A stretch of DNA of 64,000 nucleotides from positions 2,351,268 to 2,415,267 of the forward strand of contig CM067522.1 in the NCBI GenBank assembly GCA_034509495.1, in the 5' to 3' direction. Within the stretch, counting starts at the first letter, position 1, and every line of letters begins with the position of its first letter. The translations under genes and the position numbers were made by a program. The notes beneath the pieces are model-generated. The model made no database searches. It worked only from the letters and a program-made list of their open reading frames with translations, and was not told the DNA's origin. This DNA is from Acestrorhynchus altus (lineage: Eukaryota > Chordata > Actinopteri > Characiformes > Acestrorhynchidae). Shown here one piece after another: positions 36,020 to 47,800 of this stretch.

Positions 36020-36720
36020 ATGAAAACATACCGTATACTGGTTAAGAACTGTAGCTTTAGCAGCTGACCTACTAACATAAGCCATGATCTTACTGGGTGA
36101 CCAGTTTCTCAATCACATTCACCATCATTTAGCAACTTTGGTTGAACCAGTGAAGTTGAAGTTTTTTCGTTTGAAAGTCCAATGGCGTAAGAACCAGGCT
36201 AGAATAATGCTTACTGGTCAGAAGACAATATAAAGAAGGGTTCCTGAGAGCAGCACTTTTTGAAAAGGTGTTTCTTAGCTGGGAATCTAACAGTTTAGTA
36301 GAACGGTCTGGAAAAACAAATGTAATGAAGTGATCTTCAGTGGAAAACCCTGGAACCCAGCTGGCTGTGTGGCTGTTCCAGCTGAGGACAACATGCACAC
36401 ACACAATCAGGCATTTCATGGCGAGTAGAAACATGTGCATCCTGTTGAAGGTCTGGATGTGTTAACACCACAATGCAGTGCAATTTGATCATCATGCCTT
36501 TGTATCATGTCTGTCGGTTACTCTGATCCTGAGGATGAAAAATAAAAACTGGGAATAAATAAATATATCGTAAAGTCCTGCACGGCAGATTAAATGGTTT
36601 GGACTGCGCAGATGAACAGATATGCTTTCGGTCTGGTCTTCAAAGATCATTGTTCAGCTTATTTGAGGAAAAAATAAATAAATAAATAAATAAATAAAGT
36701 TACAGCAAACAAACAAATAA
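36020..36720. other. Intergenic; short (AAAT)n run
   Basis: An (aaat)n run lies at 36671-36699. Nothing else was recognised. Confidence 0.45.
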
Positions 36721-36727
36721 ATCATTT

Positions 36728-36930
36728 AGGTTGAGCTCCTCTAAACGGGCTAGACACACCCATGCACGCATACTGGTGAACAGACACACCACAGTGAAAA
36801 AAGTGCAGCATTGGGCAGCCTGCACTTTAAATGCTTTGCACGAGGGTACTTCGGTCGCCGCCTGTTGGTTCAGGGACCCGGACCATTGACTTTCCGGTTA
36901 TGAGGCTACTTCTCTCACCTCCACTGTGTC
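36728..36930 (-). repeat. tRNA-derived SINE, minus strand, copy 1
   Basis: On the minus strand it carries a B-box-like ggtccgggtccctgaacc followed by gaccgaagtaccctcgtgca and gcagcattggg-type body sequence. It is nearly the same as the copy at 37895-38105. Confidence 0.7.
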
Positions 36931-36934
36931 CCAG

Positions 36935-37200
36935 TGACCTCACCACAGCTCCACAGTCTAACCCCATTTAATGCTTTATAAACCAGGAGCAGTGTTTGAA
37001 AATCTACTCCACGGTTACCTGGGAGACAGTGTAATGGTCCGAGTGATGTGTTCACGCCTCGTGGTCTCTGTCAGAAGGAGGCGAGTGAAGTGACCATTAC
37101 AGTAATCTAACCTGCTGGAAATGAATACATGGATGAGCTTCTGCCCTCATAAGGTCCCTGAACCTGACTTTGTAACAGTACATGGTGTTAAAACTGAGAT
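36935..37200. repeat. Possible retroelement 3' fragment
   Basis: The sequence ctcacaccacgg-type phrases gtgttcacgcctcgtggtct and cattacagtaatctaacctg are typical of a fish retroelement 3' region. The class is uncertain. Confidence 0.35.
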
Positions 37201-37894
37201 CTGCATCAGTTTAGACTCATCTGGGTTTAATCAGACCCTTTGCGCCAAGATAAGCCCAGACTTTCTGCTTTTCTTCACCAAACATATTCACTTCTGTTTT
37301 GTCCCTGGTCAGCTACAGGAAGTTATGACACTAAATACAATTTACCACTAGTGATGGAATTTGGCTTCTGCATTTCGCCCATCTGTGCGTGCATGCATAC
37401 ACACACACACACACTTCTAGAATAAGAGCTTTAGTGGTGCTAAGCAACCAGTGAGACCAGCCCAAGAGTTGATGCATCATCGATCTCATGGGCGAAAGTC
37501 AAAATACTTCGATTTCAAAAACACGTTCAAGTCACTGATATAAACGGATCTGCTTTTAACACCCTGGATCCCCAGACCCGGACTCACAAACTCCTCACGT
37601 TTGTCTATGAGGCTCCATAACATCTCTCCCCCCATAAATCCACAGCACAGGCTCACCTGTGGGGGCTTTGTGTTCAGCCCCCTCCTCTTTACACAGCTCA
37701 CATATATGTAGAACCACTAGACTGAGAAACAGTTTCTTCCCTGAAGCTGTAAGACTCTGAAATTCTAACTAGACACAAAACTGCAATGACACATTAACAG
37801 AACACTCGGCACTTTATCCATTATTTTTATAGCATATTTATATGCATCTGAACATAATATTTATTTCTATTTCTATGACATATTGCTTTATATA

Positions 37895-38105
37895 TCGCTA
37901 AACGGGCTAGACACAGCCATGCACGCACACTGGTGAACAGACACACCGCAGCGATAAAGTGCAGCATTGGGCAGCCTGCACATTAAATGCTTTGCACAAG
38001 GGTACTTCGGTCACCGCCTGTTGGTTCAGGGACCCGAACCAGTGACTTTCCTGTCGTGAGGCTACTTTTCTTACCTCCACTGTGTCCCACTGACCTCATC
38101 ACAGC
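37895..38105 (-). repeat. tRNA-derived SINE, minus strand, copy 2
   Basis: It runs from aaacgggctagacacagcca to cactgacctcatcacagctc, with only scattered substitutions against the copy at 36728. The two lie about 1.17 kb apart in direct orientation. Confidence 0.75.
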
Positions 38106-38599
38106 TCAAACATCTCTCCTAAAGGTAGTAAACAACATACACCAGAACACTGACCTCGATAAAGTACCTGGTAAAATATTAAATCTGACAGCTGCCCTGC
38201 AGATCACAGATCACATCTGGACAGATCACCAAACGGGCCTGGACACCTAATTCAGACTCCTTGGTGGGGTTCATTTAGCCATATAAACTGTGATCGCACT
38301 TGGATGTGGACCACATAACCGCAACAAGACCCTTTAGAGGAGGTGGTCTCAGCCTGGTCCCAAACAAACTCGGCAACTGGAGTTTAAACTGGTGTACTGG
38401 TCAGATCATTAACAAACACCATCTCGGGTCCAGAACACGGCACCTTTTTCCTGTAGTTACTGTCCTGCTCTCACCCCAGATGAATCTGACTAATCAGAGA
38501 GAAGTTTGAATGTGGTTTGAGGCAACGAACATTGGTGAATTTAGACTTTTCCTTGCTTTTGCATCGAAAAAAACCAAACCACCTGGGAAATGCTCCACG

Positions 38600-38900
38600 T
38601 TACTACTGACGAATGGATTTTCTGCTAGAATGGAGCCCCTCAGAGATACGTGCTTGGGCTCCATTTGTTTAATCTCTACATGCACTTCCTTCAACACCGA
38701 TGACCGTAGATATGCTGATGACACAGGTATATTTACCTCTCTATATTTACCTGATCACAGTCCAGCAGACTTATTTAGTCACTGTCTGGAACATATTTAC
38801 ATTTATGATATTTGTCGAATGCTCTTATCAAGAATAACATACATTTGAATCATGTTACAAGGGAAGTCTGCCATGCTTCCTACAACTCAACAAGGGCTAA
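38600..38900 (+). repeat. LINE reverse-transcriptase fragment with SINE-like tail
   Basis: A short frame still reads Y-A-D-D-T-G followed by a hydrophobic strand (38708-38790), the catalytic YADD box of an L2/CR1-type LINE reverse transcriptase. Upstream, gagcccctcagagatacgtg retains the G-V-P-Q-G-S block out of frame. It runs into gaacatatttacatttatga, the dispersed tail described at 14708. Confidence 0.7.
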
Positions 38901-38904
38901 ACAG

Positions 38905-39780
38905 AGGTTGGCACACAAAAGAACTGGCACACACCTTAAGTCTAAATTCCAAGTGGTGTTCTAATACACTTGGTTGTTACCTTCAGGAGCCAAAGTCATC
39001 TTATTAACATGGTCAGAATCAAAGGCTGTCTGTCATTCATGCTTCTCAGGCAGGGTTGGCTACTATAAAGTGGACTTCCAAAAAAGGCATCAGATCTTCA
39101 ACCAGAACAAGAAGAACAACGGCGATGAGTCAGGGTCTAAATTTATTACTGGCTTCCAGTGAATTACAGAACTGCTGCTTCAAGTCGACATATCAGTGAA
39201 TGGTTTAGACCCAGAACACATCACTGAATTAAGAGTTTAACTGAATAAGATCCATGAACAGAATTCAGCCTGGAGAACAAAGCAGCATAGTATTCATCAC
39301 TTAACTGGAATCAACTCCCTCAGATGTTCTCAGATGTTCTCAGATGTAGCCCCCGATTTGTTTAGAATGTTTTTTGTTTTTTTTTAATAATGAGCTTTGC
39401 ACTTTGTCACACTCAGATAAAAAAAATGAATGTTTAATTAGATTCAATTTATATTTATAAAAAAAAATTGAATCATGTTACAAGTAAAAAAAAAAAAAAT
39501 ATATATATATATATATATACACAAATTCAAAAATTACAAAATATTACATTTAAAGTGATTTATTAAAGTTGAGTCTGTGATTATTAATTTATACAAATTT
39601 GAATTAAAATTCTAATATTGAGAGATTCTGAATTTCTGGTTTTCATTAGCTAGAAGCCAAACTGATCAACAGTAAAAACTAAACTGTCACGTTATGTTTA
39701 ATAGATATAAAAAATGATGGTTTACCTTCCTGAATGAAATCGATCACAGATCTTTTTAACGATATTCAATGCTTGGAGTC
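38905..39780. other. Intergenic, AT-rich
   Basis: An A-run and (AT)n occupy 39487-39519. No gene or further repeat was recognised. Confidence 0.5.
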
Positions 39781-39829
39781 ACCTAAACATATGACGCCAG
39801 CAGAAATCAGTAATTCGAAAGCAATCCTG

Positions 39830-40735
39830 CCACTTAGTACAAATAAATATCAGATGGTTGAACTGATGGTCTAGGTGCCACACAAGAAACATCTCCTGAT
39901 GGAGCTCTCTCAAGACCTTCACAACCTTATTGCTGCAAAATGCACCGACAGCATTGGTTACGAAAGAATTTCTAAACCATTGAAGGTTCCAGTGAGCACT
40001 GTTTGAGCCATAATGAACTTTATTTCACCATAAGCCAGGTACAACCAGGTGCTCCCTGCAAGATTTCAGAGTCAAAAGAATTATCAGAAGAGCTGTCCAA
40101 GAGCCAAAGACCTCCTGTGGAGCTACAGAAAGACCTGGAACCAGCAGGTACCATTTTTTCAAAGGAAACAATAAACAATGCACTCAAATGCCATGGGCTG
40201 CACGCTCGCCGTGCATTGCTGAAGAGAAGCATGTTGAAGCTTGCTTAAAGTTTGCTCAACAACATGTAAAGCCTGTGAAACAATGGGAGAATATGGTCTG
40301 GCCAGGTGAGAATGAAATCGAACTCTTTAAATGCCATAAAACACCATGTTTGGAGGCCAAAAGACACCACATCACCAAAACACCATACCAACGGCGAAGT
40401 TGGGAGGTGGGAACATGATGGTGTGGGGCTTTTTGTCAGCATATCACATATAATTGAAGGAAGGATGAATGGACAAACGTACCGAGACAGTCTCAATTGG
40501 TCTCTGCTAGAATGGCCCAGCCAATCAACTGCCCTGAAACCAATTGAAAATCTATGGAAGGGACTAAAGCTCAGAGTTTACAGAAGGAGCCCTGAAGAAC
40601 CTTCAGGATTTGAAGAGAGTTTGTGTGAAAGAACGAGACAAAACCACACCTGAGCAATGCATGCAGCTAGTTTCTCCACACAGGAGGTGTCCTGAAGCTG
40701 TCAGAAGGCTTCTGTGAGAAATGTAATAATGGTTT
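39830..40735 (+). pseudogene. Tc1-like transposon with internal deletion
   Basis: The order of blocks covers the transposase region: ctcaagaccttcacaacctt, gagccaaagacctcctgtgg, caaatgccatgggctgcacg, ttgggaggtgggaacatgat and gaaaccaattgaaaatctatgg (the P-I-E-N-L-W end). Near 40490 the sequence jumps from the middle to the end of the transposase, so the central part is deleted. Stops break the frame. Confidence 0.75.
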
Positions 40736-40749
40736 CATTTCTCTGTGTG

Positions 40750-41480
40750 GTTTGATATCGTTGTATTTAAAAGTCATTATTAATACTATATTATTATCAG
40801 TATCATTATTATTATTATTTATTTATTAATTTATTGGTTTATTTGTTTGTTTGCAATCACAGGCTACTGTGGTTTATGTTTCTTCATATGCAGACCAGTA
40901 CGTTACAGCATAACACTGGTTCTTCAGCATTAAAATTTCAATTTTATTGATTTTGTAAAACTTGATTTGCTCCATACATTGGAGCGTTAATGCAATATCA
41001 CTTATAGTGGACACATGAATAACGCAAAGAATTACATCAAAACCCACAAACACACAATTCAATAGTTTAATCAGCCAGAAAGAAGAATAAACATTGTTTG
41101 GGGTCATAATTCACACATAAAGGGGAAAATAACCTAGTTTTTGCACGTAAAAGAGGCTGATGTCCATGTTACACTAATAGGTATTGTACCACCTCAACTT
41201 TTCAAAATGTATTAGGTACAGCGAGATGAATGAAGGGCTAACGAGGTGTAGAAACATCTACAACAAGGATGGTTGTGAAACCTGCAGCAGAATGAAGAAA
41301 CGGTTTTGAGACTGATGTTATTAGTGGTGAAGTGGAGCAAGCTTAAGGCTACAGCTTTGTTTTTAACGCTCACACATTCATCCAGCTGCCACATTCACAA
41401 CCAACTTTGCCTCAGATGAAGAAGATTAACTACACAAACCGTCGGCTCATGTTGGTAAAGCATAGCAGGATATCGTCTGA
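40750..41480. other. Intergenic, AT-rich
   Basis: A degenerate (TTA)n stretch lies near 40800-40830. No gene was recognised. Confidence 0.45.
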
Positions 41481-41493
41481 AGTCAGGCTGGAC

Positions 41494-41494
<1 letters not shown>

Positions 41495-41541
<47 letters not shown>
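41495..41541 (+). repeat. Poly-A run of 47 bases
   Basis: This is an uninterrupted A homopolymer. No SINE or LINE body was recognised directly upstream, so it may be a simple repeat or the tail of an eroded retroelement. Confidence 0.95.
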
Positions 41542-41544
<3 letters not shown>

Positions 41545-41699
41545 TCAATTTATTAATTTATATTAAAATGTCAGTAAAATCCTGAGGAAAGGATTCGGAT
41601 TTAAGTCAGATCTGCCTCCTTTATTGGCTTTAATTGAATTCTGTTTTATTCCGTTTTGATTACGTTTCTGCTCACACTTCAACCCTTAGCTTTGAGGCT

Positions 41700-41960
41700 C
41701 TGCTGATAAAGGTTGTCCTCCTTCATGTATCACTTCCACTGGCAGCAAAACAGCTACCACCATACTACCCCCACCACGCTTAACAGCTGGTACAGTTATC
41801 CCGCGGTTAAAAGCCTCGCCTTTGTCGGGTCATCGTGGCCAGACAATTCATTCTTTGTCTCATCTGACCTTAAGACATTAATGCAAAATTATGGTACCTG
41901 CTGTCTGGGAGTTACGCTGTTGTTCAGAATGTGGGGAAGCCTCACTTCCCGTGTTATCTG
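41700..41960 (-). pseudogene. Decayed transposon fragment, minus strand
   Basis: The phrases gcagcaaaacagctaccacc, acccccaccacgcttaacag and ctcatctgaccttaagacat are in the order of a fish transposon whose minus strand encodes the T-V-K-H-G-G-G block. It is related to 32040-32765. Confidence 0.5.
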
Positions 41961-42204
41961 AGTGATATGTACAGCACACACATCACTACGTGGAATGAAG
42001 CACACACTGTTTTCTGCCTAAAACCCATTTGGGACACCACAGAAACTGCTTACCAACCCAACAGCAACCAATACCAGGTAACCGCAGCAACCACTTGGAA
42101 CATACTAATGACTGCTCAGTAAACCACTCAGCAACCACCTAAGAGTTTCTCATGCTGTTCTTCAGACGTTACTGTGGCATTCCTGGTGGTTGCTAGGTTA
42201 TTGT

Positions 42205-42400
42205 TGGTAGAACGGAGCCCCACACGGATATGTTCTTAGGTCCCTTTTGTTTCATCTCTATATGCACTTCCTTCTACACTTATTACCATAGAAACGCTGA
42301 TGACACACATGGAAATTTACCTCTCTCATCAGATGATTACAGCCTAGACTTGCTTTGTCAGTGCCTGGAACATATTTACATTTATGATATTTGACCAGAA
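42205..42400 (+). repeat. LINE fragment with SINE-like tail, second copy
   Basis: The gagccccacacggatatgtt to gaacatatttacatttatga stretch parallels 38628-38815 closely, including the same LINE/tail junction. The YADD-equivalent is mutated. Confidence 0.6.
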
Positions 42401-42404
42401 AACT

Positions 42405-43690
42405 TAGCGAAGGACCACGTCTCTTGTTGCCTACAATTTTTCAGAACCCACGCAGCAACCACCTAAAGAATTGCTCATGCACAGCAGGTGCTATTCCAGA
42501 GCTTCTGGGATTGCTATGATGTCTCACATTAGTACCATGCATTTGGGCCACCATACCAATTGCTTTGCAACTCCATATCAAACAATTAGAATACCACAGC
42601 AACCGCTTAGCAACATGATATCAACCCTTTGGAACACCATAATAACTGCCCAGTGACCTGTAACACCTCCTATGAATTACAAATGCTGTGCAAATCACCC
42701 AGCATTCCCTGTTTGTAAACTTTGAGGAAGCACAAGATATTAACTATCCATACATACGACAATTACCTGTTTTCATAGAAAGTGCAAAGTTATTGAGAAG
42801 CAATAACTTCAACTCCGGTGATCCTTCACCAATCTTTATACGAAATGCATTTTCTTTGGAGACATTTTGTCACATAACCACCAACCATGAGTGATGATTT
42901 TTAATGTGTGCATTTTAGTCTGTAAAATGATGTCATTGGAACGGTCATTTGTACACTTTCTAATGGTCAATTCATTGTTACCATAAACCTTTAACTGGTG
43001 TAGAAATATTGCACTGTTCAGATGGCTCGCTATGCTTAAAGAAGGTTCCTCCCACTTCAGAAATCTCATTAACAAAAAATAACCACTTGAATAGAGGTCA
43101 TTTAAAGCAGTGGTTCTCAAACCTGTCCTTAGGGACCCTCAGGGACATTTTTGTGTATAAATTCAAGCTCACTCCAGGAAAGATAAGATCAATCCAGAAT
43201 GTTAAATATGACCAGTTTTGAATAACAAGACATTGCTTGCTATGTTTACATAAGACTTGCTGTTCTAAACCTTATCTTGCTTTATCAGTCTTCGGTTACC
43301 AGCTATACAAACAACAAAAAGGAATCACTTGGTGAGACATTCTACCCCTCCCACCGTCAGGACCCGTGTGGAAATACGGACAAAACCAGAGTTTTTATTC
43401 CACATCCATATCATGTTGCCACTGTGGAACAGAAACATTATGGACACTGATTACCTTGTAACAGTGGTTCATGTAAAGACTTGGGATACCTGTAAGACAA
43501 GAACTCAACAGTCAGTTCTTGTAGCCAATATGTCAGAAGGTCAAATTGTTAGGGCCAAGTGGCAAGTACCTACTGACTGGTTGATCCAATGTGTCTAGTT
43601 CCCTGTTACTTCATATGGCTGGCCAAGAATTGCTGGAAGTCTGATCTGTGGTGGCTCCGTCCTTGCAGCTAACAGAACTTGAAGGATCTG
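42405..43690. other. Intergenic; degenerate cagcaaccactt words
   Basis: The 42010-42670 region contains scattered gcaaccac and gcaacca words of a decayed repeat. At 43110-43145, cagtggttctcaaacctgtc resembles the end of another dispersed element. The signal-peptide exon of the ADAM gene could lie here or upstream but was not recognised. Confidence 0.4.
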
Positions 43691-43705
43691 GTGACAGATA
43701 CCAGA

Positions 43706-43865
43706 GGAACCTTTCAGAGATCTTGTAGAGGCAGCCTTTATAGTGTTATTCAGCATAACAACCCGTAGCCCGTAGCTCATCTGAAGGTGCATCCGCCACT
43801 GCTCGTTGGTTGTTATGCTGAATAACACCGAAAACGCTACTTCTACAATATCTCTGAAAGGTTCC
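43706..43865. repeat. 160-bp foldback element
   Basis: The left arm ggaacctttcagagatcttg ... gtgttattcagcataacaacc and the right arm ggttgttatgctgaataac ... atctctgaaaggttcc are inverted copies of about 58 bp with a loop of about 45 bp. It has the form of a small MITE. Confidence 0.8.
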
Positions 43866-44290
43866 TTTATCTACAGCTCACCAGTACTGTGTTGTGCGAC
43901 AATCCGTGAAGCGATGGCTTATGAATATGAAGCAGAAATGAATGCAAACCTGAATACTGGTCTGGGCTCAGAATCCTAAAGATTAAACAATGTCCATGCT
44001 GTAGCTGGTCCACCATCGCTTGTACCACGGACTGACCTCGACCCTTCTCACAGTTTAATGGCACACCCAAGTCCATGGGGTTCTCTGTTTTCTCAGAATT
44101 TACAAATACATGTTGCCACTGGGACCCCAAAACTTAACAGGACAATCAAGACAGGCTCATGACACATGAATGCTCAGACCTTAATGCCATTAGGCCTCAA
44201 CAATTCAGCAGCTGGTTATTCTTTGTTTATGGGTGAATGCTTCTCCAAATATTAATTGGCAATGTGCAGGAGATTGAAATATTGTCCTTA

Positions 44291-44395
44291 ATTTCCCTGA
44301 GGGAACCCTCTGAATAATTTCCCTGAGGGAACCTTCTGCTTAATTTCCCTGAGGGAACCTTCTGCTTAATTTCCCTGAGGGAACTCTCCCAAGGG
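44291..44395 (+). repeat. 26-bp tandem repeat x4 with TFAP2-like sites
   Basis: Units start at 44291, 44317, 44343 and 44369. Each contains ttccctgagggaa, a perfect palindrome; its core CCCTGAGGG fits the TFAP2 consensus SCCTSRGGS. The array lies about 330 bp upstream of the first ADAM exon found. Confidence 0.85.
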
Positions 44396-44721
44396 ATCAA
44401 ATAAGTTCTGTCTAATATAACACACACACACACAAATGCTCTAGCAGTAATTGGCTTGATAAACTGTTACCAGCTATGGGCTTAATTAGCCAAATAAGGG
44501 CATAATAATGGTCACCTGAGATGTGAAGATGATTATGAAATGCTCTGGAAGATGCTTAAATCATTCTAAATTATGCATAATATTGTAAGTATTACTTCAT
44601 AATACTTAATAAAAGCATTTTTACACAATTCTGTAGAACTCTTACTGGTTGGAGAGGTTGCACAAGGAGGTTACTGGTTGCTCAACACACTTCTCCCCCC
44701 CCCCACTACTCTCTACCACAG

Positions 44722-44804
44722 GCAGCTATACACTAAACGGAGTCAAGATATATGAGGTGGTTCGACCAATCAGAGTACATGAACTTCACAAGAGGGATGT
44801 AGAG
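44722..44804 (+). CDS. adam28: adam28 exon: prodomain start
   Basis: The acceptor is ctctaccacag and the donor gtaaga. It begins with two bases of a split codon and gives residues 1-27, with the [10 protein letters not shown] opening typical of ADAM prodomains. Confidence 0.85.
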
Positions 44805-47800
44805 GTAAGAGCTCAACTTTCTAATAAGGACAGCTTTCGTTAGCCTACATACGCCTTTCATTACAACTGACATAAGCCTCCTTAAATATTTACATAAGTC
44901 TCGACTGTCAGAAAGGCTGCTTTCTCCAGTTTTGATGGCATTTTCCTTCAACACATACAACGATGACCCATACATACAGGAACACACCTTTAGAAAGTGT
45001 TTTATAGGTTGATGAGAGTTCTCATAAAGGTTACTTTGGTCACTTTATGAAGTGAAATGGTGCCAAATGTTTGACAACACGTGATAACTTGAATATGATG
45101 GAAGAAATAGTTGTTTTCGGCCGTCAAAGGCCGCTTTCCTGTATCAAGGTGGACACTTCTTGGAATAGACTTTCAGAAAACTCAGTTGTCATTTCATAAA
45201 GGGTTCGTCTGACAGTTGCATTTCACCTTGAAAATGTAATGATAACTAATGCAAACATAGAATTTACTTTTATAAATTGCTAGATATGTTGATTTCTGTG
45301 GTCGAAAATGATACTTTTGTTATTTCACCATTACAGTGTTATGATAAATGCTTGTTGAACGGCAGTGTTAGAAATAGCTACGTGTGCAGTTGCAGTGGTC
45401 ATAAAGGCTGAAAATATGAAATATGCCTTTTGAAACAGTTAATGTATTTAACTGTTATGTAAACTAACACTCAGTTAAGCATTACCAACATTTCAAAGTC
45501 ATTGCACTGTGTTGTATTTTAACATGAAGCAATGATTATATTTCCTGCTGTAAACACAAATGTGTTTTCTCGAGAACACTTTATTAAAGAAAATGGTTTT
45601 ACACAGAACTATCAACACTCAAACGAACCCTATGCATGATTAAAGGGTTCTTTGCATTGTAAAAGGGTTCTTCAGATTTATTAAGAACGCGCTTTACAGG
45701 GTTCTATATAGAGCCTTTTTGAAAAGTGTTCTACGTATATAGGAAAAAGTGTTCTTCTATTGCTATGCTTGGCATTGTAGCAATAGAAGAACCCTTCTTG
45801 GTATGTCATGCAAAGAACCCTTTATTCATATAAAAGGGTATGTGAATGTCCATGATTGTATATAGAACCATTTTCTTTATAATAAGTTTTGAAGACTTAG
45901 TTGTAGTTCTAGCTATTCTCTCGTGTATATCATCTCCCTCATCTCTAGCTAGGTTCTTCTGCTCCTTCTCCACCATTTCAAGTGCCTTTACTTGTGTCTA
46001 GTCTGTAGCTCCACCCTCTTTTCATTGTTACCAGGTGTTTGTTGTCTACTCATCCCTGTTTCAGTGTTCCGTTATGTGGTCTTGTGACAATTCCTGTATC
46101 GATTCCAAAGCTGTGTTTACCTTGTTTAAGGCTTGTTTGGGATTTATGGTTTTTGGCACCTGCAATAAAGCCACCCAGGCAAGACCACATTATCCAAACT
46201 GGAAACAGTTGCTACAAAACAACTGTTTGAATGTAATCAAGTCTTGTGTTCAGTCCTCCAGGCCTGACGTGGTGAAATACGCCATGACACTGGGTGGGAA
46301 AGACATTGAGATGCATCTAGAAAGAAGCGAGTAAGTCCAATCCTCCAGTTATTTTGTTGATCAAATACATCAGCTCAAAGAATACAAGCATGACCTGGGG
46401 CCTTGAGTCTACAGGCGAGGCTTGCACGAGTATGTGTTGCAATTCCTGTTTTTGCAACCACAGGCTCGCCACAAAGCATCAATAAAAGTCCCTTGTGCAT
46501 GCATAATAGCTATCAATAATGCTGTTTCTAAGCTCTTTCGAACTGAGTAAGGAGGATTTGTGAAGGACGTAAGACTGATAGTTCTGCATAAATCTTCAAG
46601 TGAAAGAGCAAGCGTACTAGTTAACAGTACCAACCACCTACTGTAATCTAATTGGTAAGACTGTTATTTTAGGCCTACCCACATAAGAGCCTCAGTGCAT
46701 TAACTCTTAGAACTCGAGACTGGCACTTTTCTGGCAGTTAGATGCTGTTTTCTAGTCTTCATATCTCAGGATCAAAGTAACTCATTCAAATTCTTCCATT
46801 TTCAGCTCAAAAACAATCAGAATGATCCAGTTTCAAAAAAGGGTAAAGTGTCTTAGTTCGTATAAGCAAAAAAATAAATAAATAAATAAAAACAAGATCA
46901 AATCCATACAAATATCTAAATCCTGTTCATATTTACATGTCAAATGAGGATGGATTTGAATAGCCTAGAATATGAACAATATCTGGGATGTGTCTCCTAT
47001 AAACATGATTAACAGTTTTTGTAGAATAAAAGTAGGTCAGTCTATGAAAACATCACGCACAAATTAGCAAAGGGGTAAAAAAAAAAAAAGAAAAAAGTAA
47101 TGAGCAACTTTCTAGTAAACTCTAGTATGTAGGCATTTATGACAAGAGTTCATTAAGTAAATGACTTTAAAGGCCCCTTAAACTTCAGACATTTGTTCCA
47201 TTCATAGCAGCATTATGAAGCCTCACTTCGTTCACTTATGTCAACACAGTGTACACCAGTAAATCATTGACAAACAGGCATGTGTCACTTTATAAGTGTC
47301 ATTTAATGCTGATGTTTATGTTATGAGGTCCCTACACTGTAAAAAAAAAAAACCTGGTGTTTCAAGGAACCTTCAAGCAACCTTTGTGTTCCTTTCAAAT
47401 GAAATATGAGGATCTTGTACTTTTAAGTGTGATGAAGGTCTTTGAGATCCTTGTAGTGTCACCATCTGATCTCATGTCTATGTTGGTGTCCACAGTGATT
47501 TATTAACTGAAGATTACACCGAGACTCATTACACCGATGACGGGACCCCGGTCACCACCAAACCTGATGAGCTGGTTGGTCAACATTTATACTCATCTTT
47601 CAGATGAACCTCATATCTTTTATGTAGTAAACAAAAAAGCAAAGAGTCACGTTTCACCGTTATCGTACTAAACCAGCTGATGTGCATGTCCGAGTTGAGC
47701 GGACCGCCGGAACTCACATTAAAGTGTTATTTAAAGGGTTATTTGTCTTTTTGCATTCAGGATCTCTGCTACTATCAGGGGAAAATTGTGAATGACAGTG

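Noticed and set aside
43329..43598. 89-codon open frame upstream of adam28
   Set aside because: It lacks a hydrophobic leader or suitable donor and has no recognisable domain, so it is not the missing first exon.
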